Positions 34,728 to 43,193 of a stretch of 46,850 nucleotides of DNA are shown piece by piece. The translations under genes and the position numbers were made by a program. How positions within the stretch are numbered: the stretch's first letter is position 1; each line of letters opens with the position of its first letter. The DNA is from Spirochaetales bacterium. GTDB taxonomy: Bacteria > Spirochaetota > Spirochaetia > SZUA-6 > JAFGRV01. The notes beneath the pieces are model-generated. The model was not told where the DNA came from. It did no database searches and saw only the letters and a program-made list of their open reading frames with translations. The stretch spans positions 1 to 46,850 of the forward strand of contig JAFGQK010000165.1 in NCBI GenBank assembly GCA_016935735.1, written 5' to 3'.

Positions 34728-35759
34728 ATGAGCCATACTAAGGTGAAATCCTATTTACTCATGACGCTGGATCCTGTTCATGTCGGTACCGGTGGTTATC
34801 GTCTGGGACGGGTGGATAACAGTATAATCCGGGAACCGGGCACAAAGTTACCTAAAATTCCGGGAACATCTTTGAATGGTGCCATCCGAATGTACGCATC
34901 CTATGCGTTTCAAAAGAAACAGTGCGCCGGGCAAAGCGATCATTGCGGACAATTAACCTGCCCGATATGCTATACATTCGGCAGTATAAGCGGCGGGGAA
35001 AATAATCAGCAGGCCAGGGCAGGTACAGTTAATATTTTTGATGCACATATTCTATTCTTTCCTGTCTGGTCCATGACAGGGCCGATATGGATCACGACGA
35101 AAAATATTTTAGATCGTTTTTACTGGAATAATTCAGAAATCCCGGATTTTAATGATGAACAATTTGCAAGTACCTTTAAAAGAACAAATGCGTTGAATTT
35201 TGGTTGGGTAATGCTTGAACCTGCAAATGATACGCCGGTAACGATTTCACCGAATAATGGCAATAGATATATTGAATATGATGTTATAAAAGAACGGATT
35301 GCTGTGGTTTCCGATCATATGTTTTCCAGAATTGTAAATGACAATCTGGAGGTACGGACATCCGTTTCCATTAATCCCGAGACAGGTGCTGCTGAAAGCG
35401 GGGTGCTTTTCACTTATGAAGCAATCCCACGATCTACTTTTATGATAATGGAAATGGTGGTTGATGATTTTAGTGATTCTTTTCCTTCTTTGTCTTTTCT
35501 TACGGAACAGTTAGAAAATGTTAATGATCAAGAGAAAAAAGAGTTAAAGCAGGCAAAAGAAAAATTAGAATTATCCTCATTTAAGGATGAATGGAAATCC
35601 CCTAAAGATGTGTTTGAGACCGGTCTTTCAAATATTGAAATACTTGGCGTCGGAGGTATGGGAACGCGGGGTTTTGGGCGAATTCGCTGGGTAAAGAGTA
35701 ATTCAAAACTTAACCAGCAAACTCAAAATAAACAGGAGGGAAGCAAAAATGGCGAATAG
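34728..35759 (+). CDS. cmr4: Type III CRISPR RAMP protein Cmr4 (Cas7 backbone)
   Basis: Cmr4 forms the helical backbone along crRNA and cuts target RNA at six-base steps. The N-terminus is classic: MTLDPVHVGTGGYRLGRVDN, then SIIREPGTKLPKIPGTSLNG and AIR. Asp30 is at the position of the catalytic Asp of Cmr4 (Pyrococcus Asp26), so target-RNA cleavage may be kept. A Cys cluster (CAGQSDHCGQLTCPICYTFG) adds a likely zinc site. The C-terminus has GVGGMGTRGFGRIRW, the RAMP glycine-rich loop. ATG follows the cas10 stop by two bases with GGAG before it, and its end overlaps cmr5 by 11 bases. Confidence 0.9.
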   Translation: MSHTKVKSYLLMTLDPVHVGTGGYRLGRVDNSIIREPGTKLPKIPGTSLNGAIRMYASYAFQKKQCAGQSDHCGQLTCPICYTFGSISGGENNQQARAGTVNIFDAHILFFPVWSMTGPIWITTKNILDRFYWNNSEIPDFNDEQFASTFKRTNALNFGWVMLEPANDTPVTISPNNGNRYIEYDVIKERIAVVSDHMFSRIVNDNLEVRTSVSINPETGAAESGVLFTYEAIPRSTFMIMEMVVDDFSDSFPSLSFLTEQLENVNDQEKKELKQAKEKLELSSFKDEWKSPKDVFETGLSNIEILGVGGMGTRGFGRIRWVKSNSKLNQQTQNKQEGSKNGE

Positions 35760-36198
35760 AAACCTGGACAAACTGGCTGGCGAGGTAGCATTACAGATCT
35801 GTAATCCGGATGAGGTTACTATTGATATACTGGAAAGAATCGCCACCAAGGCCCTTGGTGTGCTGCAGGAGCAAGGAGTGTATGCAATGATAGTATTTTT
35901 ACTTTCCCGAAGCGGAAATGAGCAATATAATAAGAAAAAGGAAAGTAAGGAAAGTAAATCCGCTATCCTTTGTATTGATTCTCTGAATGGATCGTTAAAG
36001 AAAGAACCCATGAATTTTTTGTCATTAAAGTCAAATAACGTAACTCCTCTCCAAACAAAAAATGACAACAACGGTAAGAAAGCTATTCTTCAAATGTACC
36101 TGAAAATATCAGAATCATTAGAAACGCTTCTCCTGGTAAAAGAATTCTATGAACAAATCCTGATTTACGTACGACATATATGCAAAGGACTGCAATAA
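35749..36198 (+). CDS. cmr5: Type III CRISPR small subunit Cmr5 (Cas11)
   Basis: This small helical protein forms the inner filament of Cmr complexes along the target strand. The order of helices and motifs fits Cmr5: LERIATKALGVLQEQGVYAM, then IVFLLSRSG in the first half and AILQMYLKISESLETLLLVK in the second. At 149 residues it is slightly longer than the usual 120-140. AGGAGGG is placed nine bases before ATG 35749. Its TAA shares a base with the ATG of the following gene (TAATG). Confidence 0.85.
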   Translation: MANRNLDKLAGEVALQICNPDEVTIDILERIATKALGVLQEQGVYAMIVFLLSRSGNEQYNKKKESKESKSAILCIDSLNGSLKKEPMNFLSLKSNNVTPLQTKNDNNGKKAILQMYLKISESLETLLLVKEFYEQILIYVRHICKGLQ

Positions 36199-37112
36199 TG
36201 AATACCTCCGATAAACACAGCCAGCTTTGGAATACGTTTAAAATAGTGTTTCGTTTACTCTCGCCATTACACATCGGTTATAAGAAAATGAGAAATATTC
36301 AATACACCCGCCGCTATGTTCCTGCAAAAACCTTATGGGGTGCTTTAACCGCAGCGACTGCCAGAACACAAAACAGCCGGGAATACAATGCTATTGGCGG
36401 ATCTTTAAAGAGAAATTTAAGATTCAGCTATTTTTATTTATCAGAAAGTCGTTCCGGCAGTAATCCGCTTATTCCAGATTATAATAAATGTTTAAAATTT
36501 GGCGGCTATTCAAAAGTTGAATTCGAAAGGAAGTTTTTAGATTCGTATGCTTCAACTGCTCTATCGCCGGATTATAATTCTGCTAAAGAGGAAAGTCTGC
36601 ATGAAATTGAGATATTGACCCACTATATAAAAGATACCGCAAGTCCAATATTTCTTACTGGTTATATTTTTGAAAAGCAGAATACGGATAATCCATATCC
36701 ATGGCAGGATGCTTTAAAACTTCTTCAAATTGGCGGGGAAAGGAAATATGGCTTTGGGAGAACAGAATCAATTGCCCCTGAACAAATTAAAAATACAGAA
36801 AAATTATTTGATATGTTCAAATTTACATTAAATGAATTAAATCCAAAGATAATAGTAACCAGGGCTTATCCTTTCCCCGGCCATGTCGTGATCTCGCAGA
36901 ATAAAAGTATTCACGGAGGACAGAATAAAAATGATTCAGAAAAAATTACAGGAGAAACTGAAATTCTGGTTTTCCGAGAAACATCAGAGGCGAATAAATT
37001 TGGCTCTGATGTTTCAGATCCAGTAGTCACCTACTGTCCGGGATGTAGCAGCAAATTCAAGGTAGAACTTGAAATTCTTGAAAATTTTATTCTAAGTTCA
37101 AATAAAATTTGA
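36198..37112 (+). CDS. Type III CRISPR RAMP protein at the Cas5/Cmr3 position
   Basis: The protein begins with a RAMP-type strand and loop, FKIVFRLLSPLHIGYKK, followed by RRYVPAKTLWGALTAATAR, where the helix after the loop is the usual LxGAL motif. Near residue 190 lies LQIGGERKYGFGRTE, the glycine-rich loop. A C-terminal CPGC appears near residue 280. By position it should be the Cas5-like subunit that binds the 5' handle of crRNA; the start does not match classical Cmr3, so no symbol is given. ATG 36198 (TAATG overlap with cmr5) is preferred to an earlier in-frame ATG at 36180. It is the last gene of the operon. Confidence 0.7.
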   Translation: MNTSDKHSQLWNTFKIVFRLLSPLHIGYKKMRNIQYTRRYVPAKTLWGALTAATARTQNSREYNAIGGSLKRNLRFSYFYLSESRSGSNPLIPDYNKCLKFGGYSKVEFERKFLDSYASTALSPDYNSAKEESLHEIEILTHYIKDTASPIFLTGYIFEKQNTDNPYPWQDALKLLQIGGERKYGFGRTESIAPEQIKNTEKLFDMFKFTLNELNPKIIVTRAYPFPGHVVISQNKSIHGGQNKNDSEKITGETEILVFRETSEANKFGSDVSDPVVTYCPGCSSKFKVELEILENFILSSNKI

Positions 37113-37301
37113 GTTGCAGTACTACCGGCAAAGTAGATAGCTTGAGGAAATCCCTTTGAAAAGGGTTCAACCTTAAAATTTCTCCTATTCTCTTTCTTCG
37201 TTCACCACAATAAAATTCTTTCCAGCTTACCCCAAAGACACACTTTCCCCTATATTACGAAATAAACTGACGAAATATTTCCCACGACTTTTTCGTATCT
37301 C

Positions 37302-37733
37302 ATGCAGTACATTTCACAAATGGCGTATTTTATCCCTTGTTCTCCTGCATATCAGAATGCAGTTAAAAATTCATTATCTGACCGGTACTGGAAGGTTCTT
37401 ATCGACGTTGACAATGATGATGTTCTGGAAGACATTACCTCTTATATCCATAATAACAAAATAACCGGTACCGGGAAACGGGCAGGCCAGAATTATGAGG
37501 CTGTCAGTAATAAGTATTCTGTGACATTGCGAAACAGCAATGGAGTGTTCAGGGAATGGGATTTTGCTTTAGCCAAATGTGATATCAAAGCCAGGGTTGG
37601 TTCTGCTGGATACATCTTTTACAGGGTATGTAACTGTCCGTCAATCATCCGGTCTTTTTTTTATTCCCCATCTGGAATTTTGCCCCTGAATCAAGTACAC
37701 TTTAAGCTGGTTGGTAAAGTGCTCATACAGTGA
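37302..37733 (+). CDS. Hypothetical protein downstream of the CRISPR effector operon, uncertain
   Basis: A 143-codon frame without a visible ribosome-binding site; an internal ATG at 37320 is an alternative. The protein has a moderately polar composition, with SDRYWKVLIDVDNDDVLEDI and TGKRAGQNYEAVSNKYSVTL in the middle. No family is recognised. It lies 190 bases after the last RAMP gene, in a gap (37113-37765) with no repeat array. It may be unrelated to CRISPR or a decayed gene. Confidence 0.35.
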   Translation: MQYISQMAYFIPCSPAYQNAVKNSLSDRYWKVLIDVDNDDVLEDITSYIHNNKITGTGKRAGQNYEAVSNKYSVTLRNSNGVFREWDFALAKCDIKARVGSAGYIFYRVCNCPSIIRSFFYSPSGILPLNQVHFKLVGKVLIQ

Positions 37734-37765
37734 ATTATGGAAAATAAAAGTACGGAGGTTTATTA

Positions 37766-40249
37766 ATGAAAAAATTACCCAACATATTATTCATATGTAT
37801 GATTATTCTTTTCAGTACAGCAGGACTTTGCCTGGTTTTGCTCTTTACCAGTCATACAATAAATACACAGTCCCATCAGCCTAAGGTTTTTTTCCTGTAT
37901 TTCCCCTATATCCTGATTCTCACCGGTCTTATTGCCGGTATATGGAGGATTATATTAATAAAAAAAACCAGCCTTATTAAGTGGATTTCATCTGGTTTCG
38001 TTATCCTTTCATTGCTTCTGCTTTTATTGGGAACACTCCGTATAGAATATGAGGATATCTGGCTATCCGATTATTACCTGATCTTTTTCATTGGCTCCCT
38101 TTTTCCCGTTATTGTCCTGTTAAAAAAACCGAAAAAAGACCTTCCTTTTACAATAAATGCAAGCCTGCTCCTGGGTTTTGAATTATCCATAGTGGCTGTT
38201 TTTGTTCTTAATGTGATCGATGGTGCCTTTCATTTATCATTTGTTATCCTGTTTCTTTTACTCATTTTTCCTTCTCTTTATTTCATAAAATTCCGGACAA
38301 TATCATGGCTGAAATGGGTTTCCCTGGCTGTACTCACCCTGCTGGATATTTATTACATAATCGGATTGATCTTTTTTCGCAAAGGCCCTCTTTTTACATC
38401 CAACAGCATTTTCCTCTTCTTTTTTTCTGCTTTTATGGTGATTTTTAACCTTATTTTATTTATCCCCAATCATAGATGGACACGCTTTGTTTTCGCCTTT
38501 TATATGTTACTTACTATCCTGGGATTAACCGGGTTTTCCATCACCAAACTGCCGCAGAAAGGGGATTCCTATCATTTATACTATGAAGATAGAAAACTTA
38601 TTATGCAGCAGAAAGATCATAAAAACAGGAAAGTAATTTATCAGGAAAATATCCGGGATAAGCAGCACGGACGAACAGTCTATATTGAAGAGAGGTTCTT
38701 TATTTTCCGTATAGAAAAGGAAATTCATGAGGTACTGTTAACCGGGGTCTGGTATGAGTATGATGATTCAGGGAGTGTATCACAACTCTCTGTATATTCA
38801 GATGAAGGAGCCCTTATCTTCCAGGGAAAGGTGGATGAAGAAAAGGTTGTTTCCCCGGAAACCGTGGAAGAACTGGTGAAGATATTGAACAATACGGTAC
38901 CTGACCAGATTATCGAACTTAATGGTGAATATAGTATAGAATCGAACCTGGAAATTGCCGGAAAAAATAATTTTACCATTACGCCTGTAATGATTACGCG
39001 AACAAAGGGCAGACCGAAACCCCCGGTTATAAAGAATCCGTCAGCAGCCAGGAGTGGTCTTGTTCTGAATGATTGCGAAAATGTCAGGATAGATGGTATA
39101 GAGCTGACCCTTACGAATGAATCTGCACACTATCCCGGTATTATTACCCTTTATAAATGCAAGAATATTGAAATAAGAAACTGTACTATTCAGGGAAAAG
39201 CAGAGTATGGAATATACATTCACGGTTCATGCAGGAATATCCGGATAATAAAAAATACAATCAAAGGATACAGACAGTACGGATGCTTTACCGAATATGG
39301 CGACAGTGTTTTCGAAAGAAACTCTTTTGAAAATGCAAACAAAGTACAGGTGGAAAATATTCATTTCACAAAGAACGATGTCATGCAGGTGTATAAAGAT
39401 TCCTTTGATCTGATATCCGGTTCAATGTATGAAAGCAATTATTATTCACCCCTGGATTTTCAGACATACTCACTCGGGATGTACATGGGAACTCCCGGTC
39501 ATATGGAATTTGATTCGGGTATGGTTGCTGCGGCAAACAAATTTTCCGGCTCTAAAGGCCTTTCGGATTTATACGATAACTTTCTTTATTATCTTCTGGA
39601 GTACATATCGGGGGTCCCGGTATATGTAATACCGGATAAACATGACCGCCAGTCTCAATGGCACCTTGATGAAACCGATATGACGTATTATAACCCTGAA
39701 TTTATAAGCTGGGCAGGAAAGAACCTCCTGCCTGAACCGGATGACGGGGTATTCGGTACCACTTTTCAGCAGTTATATGATTCCTGTTATAGAAGGTTTT
39801 TCCGTGTCCTTGCGGAGACATACGCATATATTCAGGATAATCTCGATATGGAAAATGAAGTAAGTTCTTTTGTGAATGAAGTTAAGCAGGCAGGAACACC
39901 GAAATATTATCTTCAAAACCTTTTTTCTCACCTGCAATTCACCACCGATTCCGAGGTAGTACCGGATTTCGGATATGAGTATGAATACCCGGGATATGAA
40001 GGGGAGGATCCGGGATATAGTGAAGAGTATAACGGATATGATTATGTAGGGAATTCAGGGTTGTTTGTTGAATTCTATGATATATTTTCTATTGATTCTG
40101 AACTGATTCTTACTCCCCCAAAGGCTGTAGGTTTCTGGTTTCGCCGTTATATAGATACATCCAGTGATGAAGTATGGGATGTGCTTACAAAAATTTTTAA
40201 GAAATATGACCTTATGTGGTATAATGAAAATGGAATGTATCATTATTAA
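37766..40249 (+). CDS. Nine-helix membrane protein with right-handed beta-helix domain
   Basis: The first 265 residues contain about nine hydrophobic helices with short loops. Residues about 290-365 resemble a MORN-like/antitoxin-type pattern (VLLTGVWYEYDDSGSVSQLS, then VYSDEGALIFQGKV). Residues about 370-530 form a parallel beta-helix: GLVLNDCENVRIDGIELTLT, then NIEIRNCTIQGKAEYGIYIH and NIRIIKNTIKGYRQYG. The C-terminal 270 residues include a Tyr/Glu/Gly-rich stretch and no known domain. Beta-helices of this kind often bind or cleave polysaccharides. GGAGG lies seven bases before the ATG. I do not know a named family with this architecture. Confidence 0.75.
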   Translation: MKKLPNILFICMIILFSTAGLCLVLLFTSHTINTQSHQPKVFFLYFPYILILTGLIAGIWRIILIKKTSLIKWISSGFVILSLLLLLLGTLRIEYEDIWLSDYYLIFFIGSLFPVIVLLKKPKKDLPFTINASLLLGFELSIVAVFVLNVIDGAFHLSFVILFLLLIFPSLYFIKFRTISWLKWVSLAVLTLLDIYYIIGLIFFRKGPLFTSNSIFLFFFSAFMVIFNLILFIPNHRWTRFVFAFYMLLTILGLTGFSITKLPQKGDSYHLYYEDRKLIMQQKDHKNRKVIYQENIRDKQHGRTVYIEERFFIFRIEKEIHEVLLTGVWYEYDDSGSVSQLSVYSDEGALIFQGKVDEEKVVSPETVEELVKILNNTVPDQIIELNGEYSIESNLEIAGKNNFTITPVMITRTKGRPKPPVIKNPSAARSGLVLNDCENVRIDGIELTLTNESAHYPGIITLYKCKNIEIRNCTIQGKAEYGIYIHGSCRNIRIIKNTIKGYRQYGCFTEYGDSVFERNSFENANKVQVENIHFTKNDVMQVYKDSFDLISGSMYESNYYSPLDFQTYSLGMYMGTPGHMEFDSGMVAAANKFSGSKGLSDLYDNFLYYLLEYISGVPVYVIPDKHDRQSQWHLDETDMTYYNPEFISWAGKNLLPEPDDGVFGTTFQQLYDSCYRRFFRVLAETYAYIQDNLDMENEVSSFVNEVKQAGTPKYYLQNLFSHLQFTTDSEVVPDFGYEYEYPGYEGEDPGYSEEYNGYDYVGNSGLFVEFYDIFSIDSELILTPPKAVGFWFRRYIDTSSDEVWDVLTKIFKKYDLMWYNENGMYHY

Positions 40250-40330
40250 AGTGGGTCTGCTTTACAAGATAGTAATTATAGGGTATGCTCATATATCAAG
40301 GATTACAGTGTCAGAAAAGGAGTAAGGCAA

Positions 40331-40654
40331 ATGGCAGGCAAAGATCTTCCCCAATCATTCAACGAACTTATAAAAACATCGAACAAACCGGTTCTTGTTG
40401 ATTTCTATGCTGACTGGTGCGGGCCATGCAAAATGGTTTCGCCGGTAATTCGAAAAATAGCAAAAGAATACTCAGGCAAGCTGATTACCGTAAAGATAGA
40501 TATTGACAGGAAGAAAAATCTTGCTGCCCAGTATAATGTACAGGCTGTTCCCACAATCATAATGTTTTTTAAAGGCAATGAACTTATGAGGCTTACGGGT
40601 TCCCATCCTTATGATACGATAAAATCCAATATCGAACTTTTCTGGCCGGAATAA
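40331..40654 (+). CDS. trxA: Thioredoxin
   Basis: This small oxidoreductase reduces protein disulfides in the cytoplasm; no signal peptide is present. The active site is WCGPCK (residues 29-34) within VLVDFYADWCGPCKMVSPVI, and the cis-Pro loop is AVPTIIMF. Length of 107 is exactly that of classical thioredoxins. AAAGGAG lies eight to nine bases before the ATG. It stands alone after the beta-helix gene, and a double palindromic repeat follows. Confidence 0.95.
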   Translation: MAGKDLPQSFNELIKTSNKPVLVDFYADWCGPCKMVSPVIRKIAKEYSGKLITVKIDIDRKKNLAAQYNVQAVPTIIMFFKGNELMRLTGSHPYDTIKSNIELFWPE

Positions 40655-40678
40655 TTCTCCCGCTACCTTGTTAAAACG

Positions 40679-40748
40679 ACAATTGGGACTCAACTTTGTT
40701 GAATACTCCTCAACATTCGTTGAGGCACGATAGTAATTTACAAGGTAC
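40679..40748. repeat. Palindromic dispersed repeat, copy 6, double unit
   Basis: Two hairpins lie head to head. The left one is TCAAC-TTT-GTTGA (40690-40702) with its ACAATTGGGAC tail pointing left. The right one is CCTCAAC-ATTC-GTTGAGG (40708-40725) with the tail CACGATAGTAATTTACAAGG pointing right. The right end touches the TAG stop (40748-40750) of the 779-residue gene. The block lies between convergent genes and could also act as a weak bidirectional terminator, but there is no T run. Confidence 0.75.
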
Positions 40749-43087
40749 TACTCTTTGGCTTTTTCTTCAGCTTCTTTCTCTGCCTCATCCGGGAAATATT
40801 TAAAAAACACCTTATTGATTTCCTCGTTCAATAAAACAAGTTTTTCTTTAATCAATAAAATTTGTTCAGAGTTAGCTTTTCTATTATACTTCTTTGCGAT
40901 CTTATTTTTTGTCTCTACAATATTATCGATTATTGTTGAAAGTGAAAGCACTTCATTCCTCACCTCTGCCCGGGCTTTCTTCATGTCTTCCTTCATTGTT
41001 TTTCTTTGCCCCGGCGGCACAAGCCCCAGCCTTTCACCAATAGCCTGTGCATCGGATATTTTCCCAAGGACAGCATCGTACTCTTCCTTAATGATTTTAC
41101 TTTCTCTGAGTATGTCTTTTACCATATCATTAAAATCCTTTGTTGCCCGGGAAACATCGGACTGTACTTTGTCCATTTGAAGTTTTTTTGTTTCAATATC
41201 TTTCTGCAGTTTATCCAGCATACTCTTTTCTTTTTCCATGTGTACTATAAGACTATCCATGATTGTCATGGTTTCTTTAATCTGGATAACTGTATCAATG
41301 ACTTGTCTTGATTTATCCCGGATGCTGTTCTGAAGTTCTTTGATGTCAGAAGATGTTTTATCGTCCAGTAATGAGTCACTTAAAAATATAGCTTCAACAT
41401 ACGCCTGGGCTTTCCCGGTTTCATCCAGAAAGTCGATGGAAGCCTTTTCTACTGTTTTATCCACAGCAGAAAAAACTATTGGTTCAACATCGATGAGCAT
41501 TTCTATATAAGACTGTGCAACATCATCGAAGTTGTACCTATCAAAGAAATCAAAGGCTTCTTTTATTAAATAAAAGATATCGAGATTCATAGGAGAAATA
41601 AGATAATCGTAGTTTTCCTTTAAAACCGGGACAAAATTCACCCTTTCTGGCCTGGGAATTTCAGGGAAAAAGGTTTTTAAAATTGAATTTTCAACCTTGC
41701 ACACCCGAATTTTCTCGTCTGCAGGAAAAGTATTTAGAAAAGCAATAAATTCATTCATAATACGGGTAAGATTTTTCTTAATAATTGAGTCAAATCTGAT
41801 GAATGCTTCCAGATCATAAAGTGCATCTTCATCAAAAAACAGGTTTTCATGAAAAAAAACAGTAAGAAACTCTTTGAACACATTGGTAAGTGTATCAATA
41901 TCGTGTTTTTTATTATAAAGTTCGCCGATATAGTAGAGATTCTCTGCCTTTGCTTTTGCATCTAATCCTTCCCGGGAAAGAATATCCCTGTAAAGGGCAA
42001 TTGCTTTATCATAACAAGAGTAGGCTGATTCAGGTTGATTTGTTGCAGCCAGCCTGTCTCCTATATAGGTATATTGATTAATTATTTCCTGTTTTCTCTC
42101 ATTACTATTATTTTTTACATTATCTTTATCCAGGTGCTGCAAATATTCATCTACAATGGTTGTTTCCTTAAAATAAGTAGATTCGGTATTAAGATATGCC
42201 CTGTAATTCGCCTCTAAAGCAGCGGGGTTGTCTTTTAAATAGATGTTGAGATCTTTTAATGACTTAAGGTAAAGGAGAAAAATTTTTCTTGCTTCTCCCA
42301 TGGGAACGGACCATTCCTCATAAGCCCCTTTATCTATTGTTATCCGGTAAACATTTTGCAGGGATTTCAAAATATCCAGTGCAAAGGTCCGGACATATTC
42401 TTTATCAGTATGCTTTTCATCTTCAAAATATGCAAATTCATTTTCTATTGCTGCCTGGTCGATTCTCGTTATTTCATCCATATAATCCTGAACAGAGGTA
42501 AATTCTGTTGATGCAATATCATTAATCGAATTATTATAGATTTTAAGAATTTCCTTTATTTCCTCTGCTTCCTTCTGTGTCCAGACAGATGCCTTTACCT
42601 TTTCATCAATTTCCCCGGTCTTACTCAGTGCAAATTCCTTCAGAAAAGCCGTATCCTTAAGTCTTTCATTGTCAAAACCGGAAAAGGCTTTTTTAAGAAT
42701 ATCCCTGTCAAAATTTGTCTTTTTTTTCATATAATCCACAATATTTGACATTAATGCGGTAACATTATCCGTATTTTCATACAATGCTTTACCAACTATA
42801 TATTTATTCTCCCCGTTTTTAAGCCATTTTAATGCCTCCGGTTGAGTCGAGAGCGCCCAGGTGATAAAGTAAAAAATGACAACACCATATACAACAAGCA
42901 GAATACGAACCACCAGGATGCCCTTTTCCAGTTTAATTAATAATAGAATTGCATGTATGAGTGCAACAGGGAGAAAAATAACCCCATAAATCCACCACAG
43001 GATAAAATTTTTCTTTACCTGTTTTGCAATAAATGCCGGGATTAATCCCGCGACCAGACTTATGAGAAAATAAATCAATATTACCAT
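40748..43087 (-). CDS. Membrane protein with TPR-like middle and coiled-coil C-terminus, 779 aa
   Basis: Three hydrophobic helices occupy about residues 1-80. A large helical soluble part follows, with one TPR-like segment (YIGDRLAATNQPESAYSCYD, about 335-355, then YYIGELYNKKHDIDTLTNVF). Residues about 600-690 are a continuous coiled coil (MEKEKSMLDKLQKDIETKKL). The tail is Lys/Glu-rich. I do not recognise a named family. Such layout suggests an envelope-anchored scaffold. The frame ends where a palindromic repeat begins. It has its own start 106 bases after the pseudo-HtrA gene, on the same strand. Confidence 0.8.
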   Translation of the reverse strand: MVILIYFLISLVAGLIPAFIAKQVKKNFILWWIYGVIFLPVALIHAILLLIKLEKGILVVRILLVVYGVVIFYFITWALSTQPEALKWLKNGENKYIVGKALYENTDNVTALMSNIVDYMKKKTNFDRDILKKAFSGFDNERLKDTAFLKEFALSKTGEIDEKVKASVWTQKEAEEIKEILKIYNNSINDIASTEFTSVQDYMDEITRIDQAAIENEFAYFEDEKHTDKEYVRTFALDILKSLQNVYRITIDKGAYEEWSVPMGEARKIFLLYLKSLKDLNIYLKDNPAALEANYRAYLNTESTYFKETTIVDEYLQHLDKDNVKNNSNERKQEIINQYTYIGDRLAATNQPESAYSCYDKAIALYRDILSREGLDAKAKAENLYYIGELYNKKHDIDTLTNVFKEFLTVFFHENLFFDEDALYDLEAFIRFDSIIKKNLTRIMNEFIAFLNTFPADEKIRVCKVENSILKTFFPEIPRPERVNFVPVLKENYDYLISPMNLDIFYLIKEAFDFFDRYNFDDVAQSYIEMLIDVEPIVFSAVDKTVEKASIDFLDETGKAQAYVEAIFLSDSLLDDKTSSDIKELQNSIRDKSRQVIDTVIQIKETMTIMDSLIVHMEKEKSMLDKLQKDIETKKLQMDKVQSDVSRATKDFNDMVKDILRESKIIKEEYDAVLGKISDAQAIGERLGLVPPGQRKTMKEDMKKARAEVRNEVLSLSTIIDNIVETKNKIAKKYNRKANSEQILLIKEKLVLLNEEINKVFFKYFPDEAEKEAEEKAKE

Positions 43088-43193
43088 TTACATTTCTCCT
43101 ACATGTTTTCGCCAGTGTACTAAACTGATTTTAAAAAATCAAGCACTTTTACATCGAAAAAAGAGGTAAAGAATGATGTCCTTTTTTGTATTC

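Noticed and set aside
37113-37301. Possible CRISPR array after the effector operon
   Set aside because: No repeated unit of 25-40 bases is present; only a short CCCTTT/AAAGGG dyad at 37152-37165 is seen.
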